In this document: in pieces, positions 1 to 10,223 of the stretch | Numbering within the stretch: position 1 is the stretch's first letter | Layout of the letters: every line of letters begins with the position of its first letter | Assembly: GCA_900095095.1 (NCBI GenBank) | Contig: FMBT01000293.1 | Location: 1 to 64,000, forward strand | Source: Fragilariopsis cylindrus CCMP1102 | Taxonomy: Eukaryota > Bacillariophyta > Bacillariophyceae > Bacillariales > Bacillariaceae | Direction of reading: 5' to 3' | DNA: 64,000 nucleotides | Position numbers and translations under genes: made by a program | The notes under the pieces: model-generated | The model's input: the letters and a program-made list of their open reading frames with translations, nothing else | Told to the model about the DNA's origin: nothing | Databases searched by the model: none

Positions 1-1731
1 GCAATAGGGAAATATATAAATAACTAAGTTAACTAGCAAACATACAGTCTCTTCAAGCATTACATAGCCATAGCAATCACAAGTACCTCAGATCGCAGAG
101 GGTGTCTATTGTATTTCAACATAAACACACATTAATTTGCAGAGGATTTTTAGAAAAAAAGATGAAAATCTTTGGAGGTGCAAATAGAGATGAAGAACGT
201 GACAAAATAAACCTAAATTTGACGCATGTAAGAGTAGAACAAACACAAGCGTCCTCTATTCACCATTCATACATTACTATGAATATCTAGGATATTATTT
301 AATCCAAACAAATTATTGCGCAGGCACATATTCTGCACCATTTCTCGTGCATTTAGAAGTACTGGGTTCGATTCCCAACTGTCAACCGCAAATTTTCCTT
401 CTTCCAAAATTAATCTTTACGGGCTTATTACAGCGTAGGTGCGGCCCATACAAAGCAGTCAGAGCAAATTTTATCTTGATAAGAAAGTCCGTGCTCTTGA
501 ACGGATAGGTACTGTGTCTCAAGATGGGGCACTAAGTCCCAATTTTGGGGGAGATACACTCCCTTAAAAGGGGATTTCAAAAAGTGGCGCCATATGTGAT
601 GCGGCGCCATAACGGTAATGACCGGAATCCTATTTAACGCACACACACAAGGTTATATTTCAAGTTGGGAAAATGTATGATGGTGATGATTTGGTGCTGA
701 GGAAGATACCATCATCTAAATGAAAGATAATGTTCTCATAACCTGTAAATGTGTCTAGCTACATAAGTTTACTAGACTGAAGGTTTCTATGCTATTACAG
801 TATGTAAATAATTTTTATTAGAAGTGCGAGCTTAGTTGCTCAGTTGTACGGCTATATCCCCTCTTTGATATTTACTTGGATGGTGGTTGGTCATTCCATA
901 GTGACTTGTGTCTTACTCCTACACACATATACTTTTCAACTGCATGCCATAGAGACCACAAAGAGATGACTAAATGACAATTCTACAGTAGCTCATCTCT
1001 AACAACAACATTTTGGATGAATTACATTTATTTACAAGTCTAGGAAGGGGCAAATGGAATTAAAAACTGCAATTATATTTATCATATGTCCGCCCTACAA
1101 CCCCAGAGATAGCACTTGCACAGCAAAGTCACATCTGGAAGTCTTGATTGAATGAAGAGTATCCTCCACCAATTGATCATCCAATATCTCAAGATTTTGT
1201 GCAGTATACCATATCATCCATCCATGCCACTGAAAATAAACATTGGTCTTTTCTGGATGAGCATATCAATTAGGATGAAAAGTTCAATTATTCCCTCAAG
1301 ATCCTGATGGTTCCTTGGCAATTTCCACTACAAAGAAGAAATCAGCAGCAAATGTTGACTGTTTTGATTCATCAGATTCCATTGCTGCTCACTCTCCTAA
1401 CAGTTCCATTCAGCATACCACCAAGAACAGCACAATTAGGGAATTTTTCCAGCAAAAGTTGACCATCTTTCCATCCATCCTAGATGAAGATTGCATTGTT
1501 GATAGTGAAGATACACGCTTTGAGATACTTAGTAACAAATGTACCAATCCATTTGAGATTTCTTTGAAGATAGTATCCTCTGTCAAAAATGTTGCCACAA
1601 GATTCTTCATCAATTAAATTTAGTTATTATACAAAGGGAAAAAGAGGAGGAATTTACCTATCACTACTACCAAACAAGCATAACAACTATAATAACTGAC
1701 AGTAGCTTGATTCATCAGTCATAGTAAACGA

Positions 1732-1758
1732 CTATATATATATATATATATATATATA
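1732..1758. repeat. (TA)n microsatellite
   Basis: Uninterrupted TA dinucleotide repeat of about 13 units in intergenic DNA. Confidence 0.95.
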
Positions 1759-1825
1759 GAAAAATATCAACATTCATGAGCAAAATGATACCCATTATAA
1801 ATTGATTGTTGAGTAGCTGTGTTGC

Positions 1826-1858
<33 letters not shown>
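1826..1858. repeat. (CAT)n microsatellite
   Basis: About 11 perfect CAT/ATC units in intergenic DNA. Trinucleotide repeats of this type also recur inside coding regions of the window, where they give Asp or Asn tracts. Confidence 0.95.
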
Positions 1859-2144
1859 TGTATTGTACTGCATCTCTTATTTAATCTAAAGTTTAGTCCA
1901 CTACCAAGAGGTTGTTTTGTTGGGTCTTGTTAGATGTTGTTGTCTTGATGTAGCGGGGGAGACGGTTTATCCCTTCCCCGGCTAATTCCCCCATTTGAGT
2001 CAAATGAGTCATCGGATGCATATCCATCGAAATTTACTTCATTTTTTTAATTTTTTTTTTAAATTTCCCTCAATTGATGAAAATAAGAATAAAATCGCAT
2101 ATCACAAACATCATCAAAGATGATGATGCTTTTGTGAAGGAACG

Positions 2145-4629
2145 ATGAAAAAAAAAATCGCTTTTGTTCTAGCCGTCGTCGCTAGGGTGACGACGTCTTT
2201 CTTCACGCCAATTACTTTCCAGAGACACTTTTCTTCCTCTATCTCTCGGACAATTCTTTGGGGGGAAGATGAGAGTGATGATAACAGTAACATGATACGA
2301 TCGTTAGATCATTTTGTATCAGTAGTTGATAAACTCAACGAAGGAGATCTAGTAAGCGATTGTTTTCAGATAGTATCGCGAGGATCAAACAACCTACCAT
2401 CGAACGAGAACACTGAAATCAAAGTATTTTATGAGCCTAATGATATGAAAATATTCATAGCAATGACACAAGAAAAGCATAGGATTGATATATCAAAGAT
2501 TCATGGTTTCTTTTCCCCCGCGGAGCTTTTGATTCCAGTTCCTGCAGATATGGTCCAATCTCTCTGTGGCTTCCCAGGCGAGACATTACCACCGATTGGA
2601 CAATATTTTGGTTCCAACGTATCATCTTCTACTATTATTTTGGACAAAACCCTTGTGAGAACTTGTCAAGAAAACGATCTTCTTTTGCTTGGTAGTGCGG
2701 GTCATCCATATTGGAGATCATTACTATCGGTTGATGATTTACTTTCTTCCTTGCGAAATGAAACAGACAGTGAGGTACGGATAGAAGATATCATCATGAC
2801 TGACGACGAAAACGGCAACGATGAAGACGACGACAATTATATGATAGGTTCACCTAAGTTTAGTAATAAAATAAGCACGGAAATTCTCTTCAACAAAGGA
2901 ACGAAATTAAATCCGTCGGGTTCTCTCGATCAATTATCTCTAAAGCCATACTTCCCTATTGACGGCCCGCCTTTAAATATAGCGAGACTAATCGCTCGAC
3001 ATAAAGAGATTTCAAATCCACTAAGTCCAGTTTTTGTTACAGTTGTGGGTCAGATAGGAAAAATAATCACAAGGAATAAGAAATCTCTTTTATGTGAATT
3101 CTTACCACCGTCTTGGGGGAAGCGCAGCAACAAAAACGACGACGAAGAAAATGAAATTAAGAATATTTCACATCCATGGAGATCTGTTACACATAACAAC
3201 AGAGGCATGGCAGTTGAATTGGTTTTTGGTAAAGCTTTGTTGAAATCGCTGGGAAATAAACGGGGAGAAAATTTAATTGAAAGAATCCAAGAAGGTCAAT
3301 TGTTTTTCATTGAAGCAAAAACAAATCCTGGACAACGAGAGTCGATAACAAAATGGGTCGACAACAACTGCTTAGAGTTGAGCCTATTGGATTGCCAACT
3401 CCTATCGGGAGATGACTCGGGGACTATCTTAAAAGAAAATCCTGTCGATAGCAACTCAGAAATTTCCCAACGAAAGAAGATGGGACTCTCTGCATCATCA
3501 CCAACCCTTACCCTTGATGATGTTTTCAATAAGTCATCCATATCCGTCTTCAAATATGTCGACGATTTAGATTCCATCGCTGATTTTTCCAACGATATTT
3601 CTCAACTTATTCTTCAATCCAATAACGACAATAATCCCTCCTCGCCTTCTCCCTTGGTAGGAATTGATTGTGAATGGCAACCTCGTGAATTCATGGAGAG
3701 TAAGAATCAACCACAACCAGTATTGCTCCTGCAAATAAGTATACATGCACTTCAAACAGTTTTTCTATTGGATCTACAAGCATTGCTGCGACCACTCAAA
3801 CACCCTAATACGTCCATGAACAAATTGGAACGGGAAGTTTCAATTACCCTTACCAAGATAATGCAATCAAAGCGATTCATATTCGTAGGATACCAAATTT
3901 CTTCAGACCTACGAAGGATGGTTTCAAGCTATCCTCATCTTACATGCTTCCTAGAAGTTCATTCGGTAATTGAAATTTCTTCATTAATAAAGAGAGTTCT
4001 CCGTATATCCAAGCAGAAAAAAAGTCGGTACATTACGATGTCACTAGCATCTATGACGGCTCATTATCTTGGAATGACACTAGATAAGGAGCATCGTAAG
4101 TGGTGTGAATAAAAATTTGAATCTGGAATGGAGTGAGATATCCGTTTTTCTTCTTCTAAAAATTCTGGTACTCACAATCGGTTGTCTGTCTTTTTCTTTG
4201 TTTCGCTACCATTTAACTTTTGCATATCCAGAATTGACTGACTGGTCAATACGACCCCTTTCATCGCAACAGCTTGAGTATGCAGCGTTGGATGCAGCAT
4301 GTACGCCACAATTAACAGAACGAGTACTAGAATCGATTGGAGCTAACATATCAATGGATCAATTGCAACAAGTAGACCAAAACACGGATACTACCTTTTT
4401 ACCAGTTATTCAGAGATGGGATGATGATCTTAGCTTAATAATGGAGATTTTCTCCTATCGATTTCTACTGCTTCCAGAAAATACAGACGAAGCATCGATA
4501 AGTGAAATGCAGGCAAGACAAATTGTTGGATCATCATGGGTCGCAACATCGGTTTGGATTGCAGGTGAAAAACCACCACCTACTTTTTTTCGTACTACCG
4601 ACGATGTGATGACGAACGAAGAAGAATAA
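2145..4629 (+). CDS. YbaK-like / OB-like / DEDDy 3'-5' exonuclease fusion protein
   Basis: A two-exon gene of about 782 aa. Exon 1 is 2145-4095, the GT-AG intron is 4096-4231, and exon 2 is 4232-4629; the splice restores the reading DKEHQLTDWSIRPLS. The N-terminus is hydrophobic and followed by TTSFFTPI, a possible plastid presequence. Residues ~65-200 resemble the YbaK/EbsC trans-editing fold (ADMVQSLCGF..TLPPIGQYFG..GSAGHPYW..LLSVDDLL). Residues ~290-420 look like a small beta-rich, OB-like module. Residues ~455-700 are a DEDDy exonuclease of the Mut-7/EXD3/WRN type, with motif I GIDCEW, motif II VGYQISSDL, and motif III YAALDAAC with the Tyr-x3-Asp pair. All acidic catalytic residues appear present. 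The family suggests RNA or DNA 3' trimming. The YbaK part suggests a link to aminoacyl-tRNA, which is inference. The YbaK and OB assignments are by motif pattern only. Confidence 0.8.
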
Positions 4630-5007
4630 AGACCTTTAATCAATCATCTATCCTTTGACATGGAATCGAATCCAGATGATTTGACATTCAAATCAGCGGA
4701 AGAAGCAAATTATTGTGATAAGTGTGTAAAGGAATAAAGGAAAAAAAAAAGGAAACGTAGACGAGGCCGAACTAAATTCCAAGTAGACAACTGAAGCTAA
4801 AAGAAAACTTGTGCCTTTTTTTTCTTCTCGGACTGATATATAAGTAATATATCCAAACATCAAACCATTCCCGTATTTTATAATAATCTATACAGAGAAA
4901 CGCTTGCGTTTCGTGTAAAAATACATGATTACTATGATCGATCTTTTCTGGAATTGAACTATTGTATGCGTATAGGGTTATTAAGATTTAAATTTATGTT
5001 TATGTTT

Positions 5008-5042
<35 letters not shown>

Positions 5043-5160
5043 TTATTTTGTGCGTGTATGTGTAAGACTCGCGACAGACTATATATGTATTTATGTTGTA
5101 TTATACAGTTCTTGTAAAGTCATTTTCATTAATTTATTTCTTCAATGGGTTGTTATTTAT
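4630..5160. other. Intergenic region with GT microsatellite
   Basis: AT-rich spacer between two convergent genes. Apart from the GT repeat at 5012-5038 I see nothing in it. The open frame running through the GT repeat has the repeat's own composition and is not a credible gene. Confidence 0.7.
5012..5038. repeat. (GT)n microsatellite
   Basis: About 13 GT units in the spacer between convergent genes. Similar GT tracts recur at 35224, 43817 and 44529. Confidence 0.95.
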
Positions 5161-6147
5161 TTATTGTTTGTCAATTATTTTGTTTCCAATTGTTGTCCAT
5201 CGGTCACCAAATACTTCACCCATATATTGGACACGAGTTTGACTTAATGTTCCACGCTTAAGAGCCAGTTGTTGTGCTTGAATCCATAAAGTTGTATTAG
5301 GATCATTAAGAACAGTTTCTCTACCCTTTAACTCAACCTGTTCAACATAATCACGATATTGTATCATAAATTTTGATCCACATTGTCTTGTTGATTTCCA
5401 TGTAAAGTTTATTGCACTTAATTGTCTTTCATGATCTGGATTAACCCCATCCATACCTAGTCGACGTATACCTGTTACCCATGCACCTAATTCAGGATCT
5501 TCTGGACATTTTTTTGGTACTTGAAAATTATTATTTGGACTTACAGCTATCTTATCATATTCAATTAATCGAATTAACATTTCATCAAAATTAGCAAATC
5601 TATATATGTCTTCAAAGGAATGAAATTTAAATTCAATAGAATCTAACCATTCAACTTCATCGTCTGTTAATTTCTTTTGAACATGTAATCGTCGTAATAC
5701 ATTACATGCCTTCCCACCCTCATTAGTTAATGGTATATTCGGATGACCATATTTTTCTTTCCATTCAAGTAGTTGGACATACACTTGTTTCATTACAGGT
5801 GATGTAAAGGATGATTCTAATTCAATCGACGCAAATGTGGATTTGGGTGATGATGATGATCGTGTCTGTGGGATCAAATCGGGGTCTGCGTTGTCGTCAC
5901 CTCCGAGTGCAAACTTCAACGGAACAACAGCAGAATTTAAGATAGTTTCGACGACCACAGCGAGAGTTCTTCTTGAGCTGGTAGTAGTAGTAGATCTGGC
6001 CGCTGAAAGTACAGATGGCGCGAAACCTAACACAATATTATTGTTATTATTGTGTATCGTCGTCGATGACGAAGCGAGAAACAGTAACATACTCCTTTTG
6101 TTGATGGCGATCATGGTTGTAATATAATATGTCTTGTCTTGTCTCAA
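5161..6147 (-). CDS. Plastid-targeted helicase-associated (HA) domain protein
   Basis: Intronless gene of up to 328 aa. A more natural start is the Met at residue 12 (position 6114), which opens a signal-like stretch ending in IVLGFAPS, a clear ASAFAP-type plastid motif. After a Ser/Thr-rich linker there are two degenerate helicase-associated modules: residues ~120-178 (LLEWKEKYGHPNIP..LDSIEFKFHS) and ~188-275 (LGAWVTGIRRLG..LSAINFTWKS). These have the recurring Trp, Gly-His-x-x-(V/I)-P and F-x-W pattern of Pfam HA repeats. No helicase motor is present. HA repeats are numerous in diatom and other stramenopile proteins; what they bind is unclear, with nucleic acid proposed from their company. 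The function in the plastid is unknown. It shares a 0.7-kb divergent promoter region with the LON protein gene. Confidence 0.75.
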   Translation of the reverse strand: MRQDKTYYITTMIAINKRSMLLFLASSSTTIHNNNNNIVLGFAPSVLSAARSTTTTSSRRTLAVVVETILNSAVVPLKFALGGDDNADPDLIPQTRSSSSPKSTFASIELESSFTSPVMKQVYVQLLEWKEKYGHPNIPLTNEGGKACNVLRRLHVQKKLTDDEVEWLDSIEFKFHSFEDIYRFANFDEMLIRLIEYDKIAVSPNNNFQVPKKCPEDPELGAWVTGIRRLGMDGVNPDHERQLSAINFTWKSTRQCGSKFMIQYRDYVEQVELKGRETVLNDPNTTLWIQAQQLALKRGTLSQTRVQYMGEVFGDRWTTIGNKIIDKQ

Positions 6148-6826
6148 TGTAATAATGATGTACCGTCAGACATCCAGATAAAGGTGTGATACGATTGAAA
6201 TGCTGAAATGTTTGCCGTCTAGTTGCTTTTATGATATGAGTACTATATTCCAAGCTTTTATTGTGGATCTGCTCGAGAATTTTTTTAGCTCGTTGGCTTC
6301 CTAAGATTCTTCACTCGATTCATGAATAATGACGACAATTAACAGATGTGTTGTTCGAAGTTACTTTTTCAAATTCTTTTGATGCCTCAGTCAAAAAAGG
6401 AATCAAGAACTACTAAATACGACGTGCCCTAGTTAATTAAACATCACCACTTCTTTCTCACATCTGTTACTGCAACCAATGAAACGCCTTCATAAATTCT
6501 TTCTCTTCGAGAGATGTGTGATTGGATGGATGTGCTGTCAAGAACAAAAAGAATTAATTTAGGACTAAAAAAGGCTCAAATTACAAAAATAAGAAATGAA
6601 GCAATACAATCCTTTTTTGTGTTTTACTGCTAGTATGATATTATCTATTATCTAACTACGGTATCTGGTATCTATCAATCAGTCTTGGACCCCTCGGCTA
6701 CACAGTACTACAATCCCTGCATCGTGAACGACCACAAAGATCACTTCCTTTTTGCACTACACTCATAATATCGAGACCATCAATGCAATCATCGCTACAT
6801 ACCGTCGCAGTCGCAGTTCCACTTTG
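6148..6826. other. Divergent promoter region
   Basis: About 680 bp between two divergently transcribed plastid-protein genes. No repeat, RNA gene or recognisable regulatory motif is seen. Confidence 0.6.
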
Positions 6827-8347
6827 ATGTTTTTATCCCACCGTTACCAGATACTGTTGCTGTTGCAGTTGATTGTCGTCATCGCCACATCGTCTACTTC
6901 CTGGTTAGCTCTGGCTTTTACTACAACTACTGCACCAATTCCGACACGTCAAACTACACGTACTACTACAAGCAGTAATACAATACTATACGCCACCCGT
7001 CTTCGAACGAATATTCAAATACCATTAATGGACCTGACCAACAAGAATAATAATGACGACAATGACGATAATGACGACGAAAGTGGAAATGGTTTCATTA
7101 TACCATTACCATCATCTGACTTTCCAGATGAGTTAGCAACACCATTTTTATATGGGATACAAATGGATACACCATTATATAAACTTATTATGGAAGAAGC
7201 TATTTCTTTAGCAGCAGCACAGACTACCGCATCCACAAATATGCTGTCATCAACGTCGCCATTTTTGTCATCGTCACCACCTATGTATGGACATGTGGTA
7301 TGGAAAAATAGTAATAATGATAATGATAATGATAATAATTCGTTAGTCGGTGCGATTGGTTGTACTGCAGAAATACTTGTCAATGCTCCAACAAAGGAAA
7401 TTTTTCAGAATGCACAAATTCAAGAATTTTTGACTCCCGAGGAGTTAGAGGACGACAAACCATCATCTTCTTCTGGATCTTCTTTCAATACGGTTCTGTG
7501 TCGTGGTGGATGGAGGTTTGTAGTAAAAGAAGTTATACGTTCTATTCCGTACCCAGTCGTCATTGTAGACGAGATTCAAGATGATGCAGATGATGATGAT
7601 AGTGATATGTTTGCTTCCGTAGGTAGTAGTACTGACGACGACGGCGACGACGATGATGATGAATTTAATCAAATGTCAACACCTGAATTGATCCATGGGA
7701 TCATGACGAACGTTCAGAGTATCATTGCACAACAACTAGAGGATGCGAATGCAAAAAGTAATCTAAGTCCGTTAGAAAAATCTATTTTGGAAGATAATGA
7801 GATAGGATCAGGTGTTAGTGCTATCAATGCTGCTGCAATTGAACTAGCTCTTGCAGAAGAAATGTCAGCTGTTTGGGCTGTATTCCAAACAAGTTTAGTT
7901 GACGATATTGATCCACAACAGCGAAGGTTTGCAGTTGCTGTTATGGCATCTGAACTTGCTTGCCTTGAGAACAACGTCCGACAGGAAATATTACTTACTC
8001 GTAACGGTGAAGAAAGATTAAAAATTGTTCTTAAAGAATTGAAAGAAATTGTTGGAATGAGACAGGCACGTAAATTTGCTTCGAAAATTACCGACGATGT
8101 TGATGAATTAGACAAAGATTTGATGGTTGGTACACCAAAACTACCTCGTTGGGCATTACAGATTACGAAAGGAACAAAAATTGAATATTTTTGGAATGAA
8201 GAATATGGATGGTGTTCAGGGACAGTCACAGAAGATCCGGTTACGATTATTGATGAGATACTTCTAACAATACGATTTGATGAAGACGACGAAGTGCACA
8301 AACTTCCATTGAGTGCCGAAGATAAAATTCGTTGGCGACCAGGCTAA
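6827..8347 (+). CDS. Plastid-targeted LON substrate-binding domain protein with Tudor-like C-terminus
   Basis: Intronless. The in-frame Met at 6827 is preferred over an upstream Met at 6752, because it begins a hydrophobic signal (LLLLQLIVVIATSS) directly followed by LALAFTTTTAP, an ASAFAP-like plastid motif; the product is then about 506 aa. An Asp/Asn tract is followed by a LON N-terminal-like domain (IPLPSSDFPDELATPFLYG, then VGAIGCTAEIL and RGGWRFVVKEVIRSIPYP). There is no AAA or protease domain, so this is a stand-alone LON-domain protein like those of plants and bacteria. A helical middle follows, and the last ~55 residues (GTKIEYFWNEEYGWCSGTV through LPLSAEDKIRWRPG) look like a Tudor/Agenet-type barrel. 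The role may be substrate recognition for plastid proteolysis, but that is inference. Confidence 0.8.
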   Translation: MFLSHRYQILLLLQLIVVIATSSTSWLALAFTTTTAPIPTRQTTRTTTSSNTILYATRLRTNIQIPLMDLTNKNNNDDNDDNDDESGNGFIIPLPSSDFPDELATPFLYGIQMDTPLYKLIMEEAISLAAAQTTASTNMLSSTSPFLSSSPPMYGHVVWKNSNNDNDNDNNSLVGAIGCTAEILVNAPTKEIFQNAQIQEFLTPEELEDDKPSSSSGSSFNTVLCRGGWRFVVKEVIRSIPYPVVIVDEIQDDADDDDSDMFASVGSSTDDDGDDDDDEFNQMSTPELIHGIMTNVQSIIAQQLEDANAKSNLSPLEKSILEDNEIGSGVSAINAAAIELALAEEMSAVWAVFQTSLVDDIDPQQRRFAVAVMASELACLENNVRQEILLTRNGEERLKIVLKELKEIVGMRQARKFASKITDDVDELDKDLMVGTPKLPRWALQITKGTKIEYFWNEEYGWCSGTVTEDPVTIIDEILLTIRFDEDDEVHKLPLSAEDKIRWRPG

Positions 8348-8631
8348 GCTAAAATACAACTAAAATAATTGAAATAATCGGCGTTGATAAAAACGGATTA
8401 AATCCACTGCTAAATTTACATTATTTCTATTAACTTATATATCGTAGTATAATCAATAAGTAGGGCATTACTTGCTTGTTATATTTAGTTTTCTTAATGT
8501 AAGGAACATAGAGAGAGAGAGAAAGCTACACATAACCTAAAGGAAACCCATTGAGTCCCGGCATTCAACCTATACTACCATTCACAGTACTTCAAGTAGT
8601 AGTAAACTAATTACATCCCCATTAAAAAAGT

Positions 8632-8667
<36 letters not shown>
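8348..8667. other. Convergent spacer
   Basis: 320 bp between the ends of two convergent genes. It holds the start of the TA repeat and is otherwise AT-rich with nothing recognisable. Confidence 0.6.
8634..8665. repeat. (TA)n microsatellite abutting a stop codon
   Basis: About 16 TA units ending only three bases beyond the stop codon of the minus-strand TLDc gene, so the repeat lies in its 3' UTR. Confidence 0.95.
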
Positions 8668-9875
8668 TTAATACAATGCAAATGGTTCAGCATCTGTGAA
8701 CGGTATATATTCTCCCTCTTCGTATACACCATGGTACACTTTGAATTCCTTCAATTGAACAGAAGCACCACGTTTTCCGAACAAAGTGTTGGTACCATCA
8801 GGAAAACGTTCAAAATAACTCCCGAGTTTACTTCTAGCTACCTTTGGATTGCTTTTTTCTAGAGGGATTACTAAGCTATCAGCTCCAAACGAGGGGCCAA
8901 TCTCTTTGCAGTTTTGTAAAATGAATGGACAATTGGAACTGTGAGCCAGTACATCAATAAATCAAAAGTCATTTTCCGTTAAACAAAATGTTGGTTTTAT
9001 AACAACAAAATAATAGAACTTACCTGGAAGATCATTTTGAGCAAATGATGGTCCACCAGTCTTTCGAAGCTTAAATGGTAACTCAGTGAGACCCTTCCTG
9101 AAAACAAATAAGAACGCTGCAATTGATCCTCGTGCCTCCCCGTAACCAACCCAACCTTTTGGATTATACCCACTTATAATATAGAATACAAGATTTTTTG
9201 GTTAGTAAAAATCTATCGTCATTATAATAGTCATACAGGACGCACATGTACGATACACTAAGTTCTCTATGTTACTTACCCACAAACGAGTCCGTCTGTT
9301 GTGGTACAAACTACCATTCCACCACCAAGTTTATCGACCTTATTATGAAATGAATTTGGATTCCATCCATCACGATTGGATGAATATGTCAATTTAAGTC
9401 CTCTAAATTCAAGATTTGTATTCTTTAACAATGGTCGTAATATTTGCATATCCTTATCATCAGTTGTAACTGGTTCTGCCCATTCATCAAGTACAGCTGG
9501 GTATTGTTCTGGAAAATTTTCTCTACCAAATCGTTTCATTCCCATTGGTGATTCTTCTTTCTTACCAAAGAAAAATGAAAATATTTTATCAACTGGATCG
9601 TCCGAAAAATCATCGACTTCTGCCTCTTCTTCTGTAGTAGCAGCTTGTGACAATAATTCATCATCATTATTATCATTAGTTCCTTGATCTTTGTTCTTTA
9701 GAAAATCAAACATATACTGGACCGTTGACGTCGACGTCGACGTCGAGGAATGTATCCTTGAGGATCTACTTGTATATGAGACGAAACCATTGACATACCG
9801 TACACTATTAAATCCGGAAAGAAGTACAACTATACACCCAGCAGAAGCACTGATTTTGCTTCTTGTTGTTGCCAT
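8668..9875 (-). CDS. Plastid-targeted TLDc domain protein
   Basis: Three exons on the minus strand: 9875-9280, 9172-9024 and 8903-8668, with GT-AG introns of 107 and 120 bp; the joined product is 326 aa. The presequence has a hydrophobic segment and YVNGFVSY, a weak ASAFAP-like site. An acidic linker follows. From about residue 150 the sequence is a TLDc domain: LTYSSNRDGWNPNSFHNKV, CGGYNPKGWVGYGEA, AAFLFVFRKG, then IGPSFGADSLVI, SKLGSYFERFPDG and LKEFKVYH. TLDc domains (TBC, LysM, domain catalytic) are linked to oxidative-stress tolerance and V-ATPase binding in animals; a plastid form is not explained by that. In the second intron the acceptor at 8904 is required by frame, although an AG lies closer to the branch region. 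Confidence 0.85.
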
Positions 9876-10223
9876 CGTAACAAAAGAATGGATCGGACCA
9901 CTTCGGAATCGATAAGCGAGAGCTATTGTTGTGTTGGTATCAAATAATTATGTGATTCTCATTGTAAATTGTCTCTGCAATCTATGGCGCAATAATTTAA
10001 GGTCGAGTATCTTTTGTTTGAATATTCAATCCAAGACTGAATTCAATCAATCAGTCGACTCGTGATTAAATGATGATGTTAGATATTATATTATTGAAAT
10101 AAAAATGAAGATCCAAAATCAAAATCCACTAAATTTCCTTCTGTTATGATAATTCTAATATTCATCAGAAGCAACTGCAGCAATCTTTAGAATAGCTGAT
10201 GAAAGGACAAACTTTGTAATTAT
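9876..10223. other. Divergent promoter region
   Basis: 348 bp between the TLDc and glycosidase-like genes. Nothing recognisable beyond AT-rich sequence. Confidence 0.6.

Larger units (their letters stand above)
1..2144. other. Gene-poor leading region with simple repeats and a coding-like fragment
   Basis: No convincing gene is seen in this 2.1-kb stretch. It holds a TA repeat and a CAT repeat, listed separately. From about 1150 to 1617 the plus strand reads like worn coding sequence (an open stretch with Ser/Thr/Lys composition ending in a stop at 1615-1617), but I recognise no family. It could be a remnant of a mobile element or of an old gene. The last 200 bp upstream of 2145 are AT-rich and presumably hold the promoter of the exonuclease gene. 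Confidence 0.5.

Noticed and set aside
314-395. tRNA-like T-arm (GGTTCGATTCC, a pol III B-box match)
   Set aside because: No matching acceptor stem, D-arm or proper 7-nt anticodon loop could be placed upstream, so it is not called as a tRNA.
4954-5247. 97-codon open frame across a GT repeat
   Set aside because: It consists largely of the Cys-Val translation of the microsatellite and shows no protein-like conservation.
7714-8301. 195-codon antisense open frame inside the LON gene
   Set aside because: It is the mirror of a well-supported coding region, with Ser/Ile-rich shadow composition.
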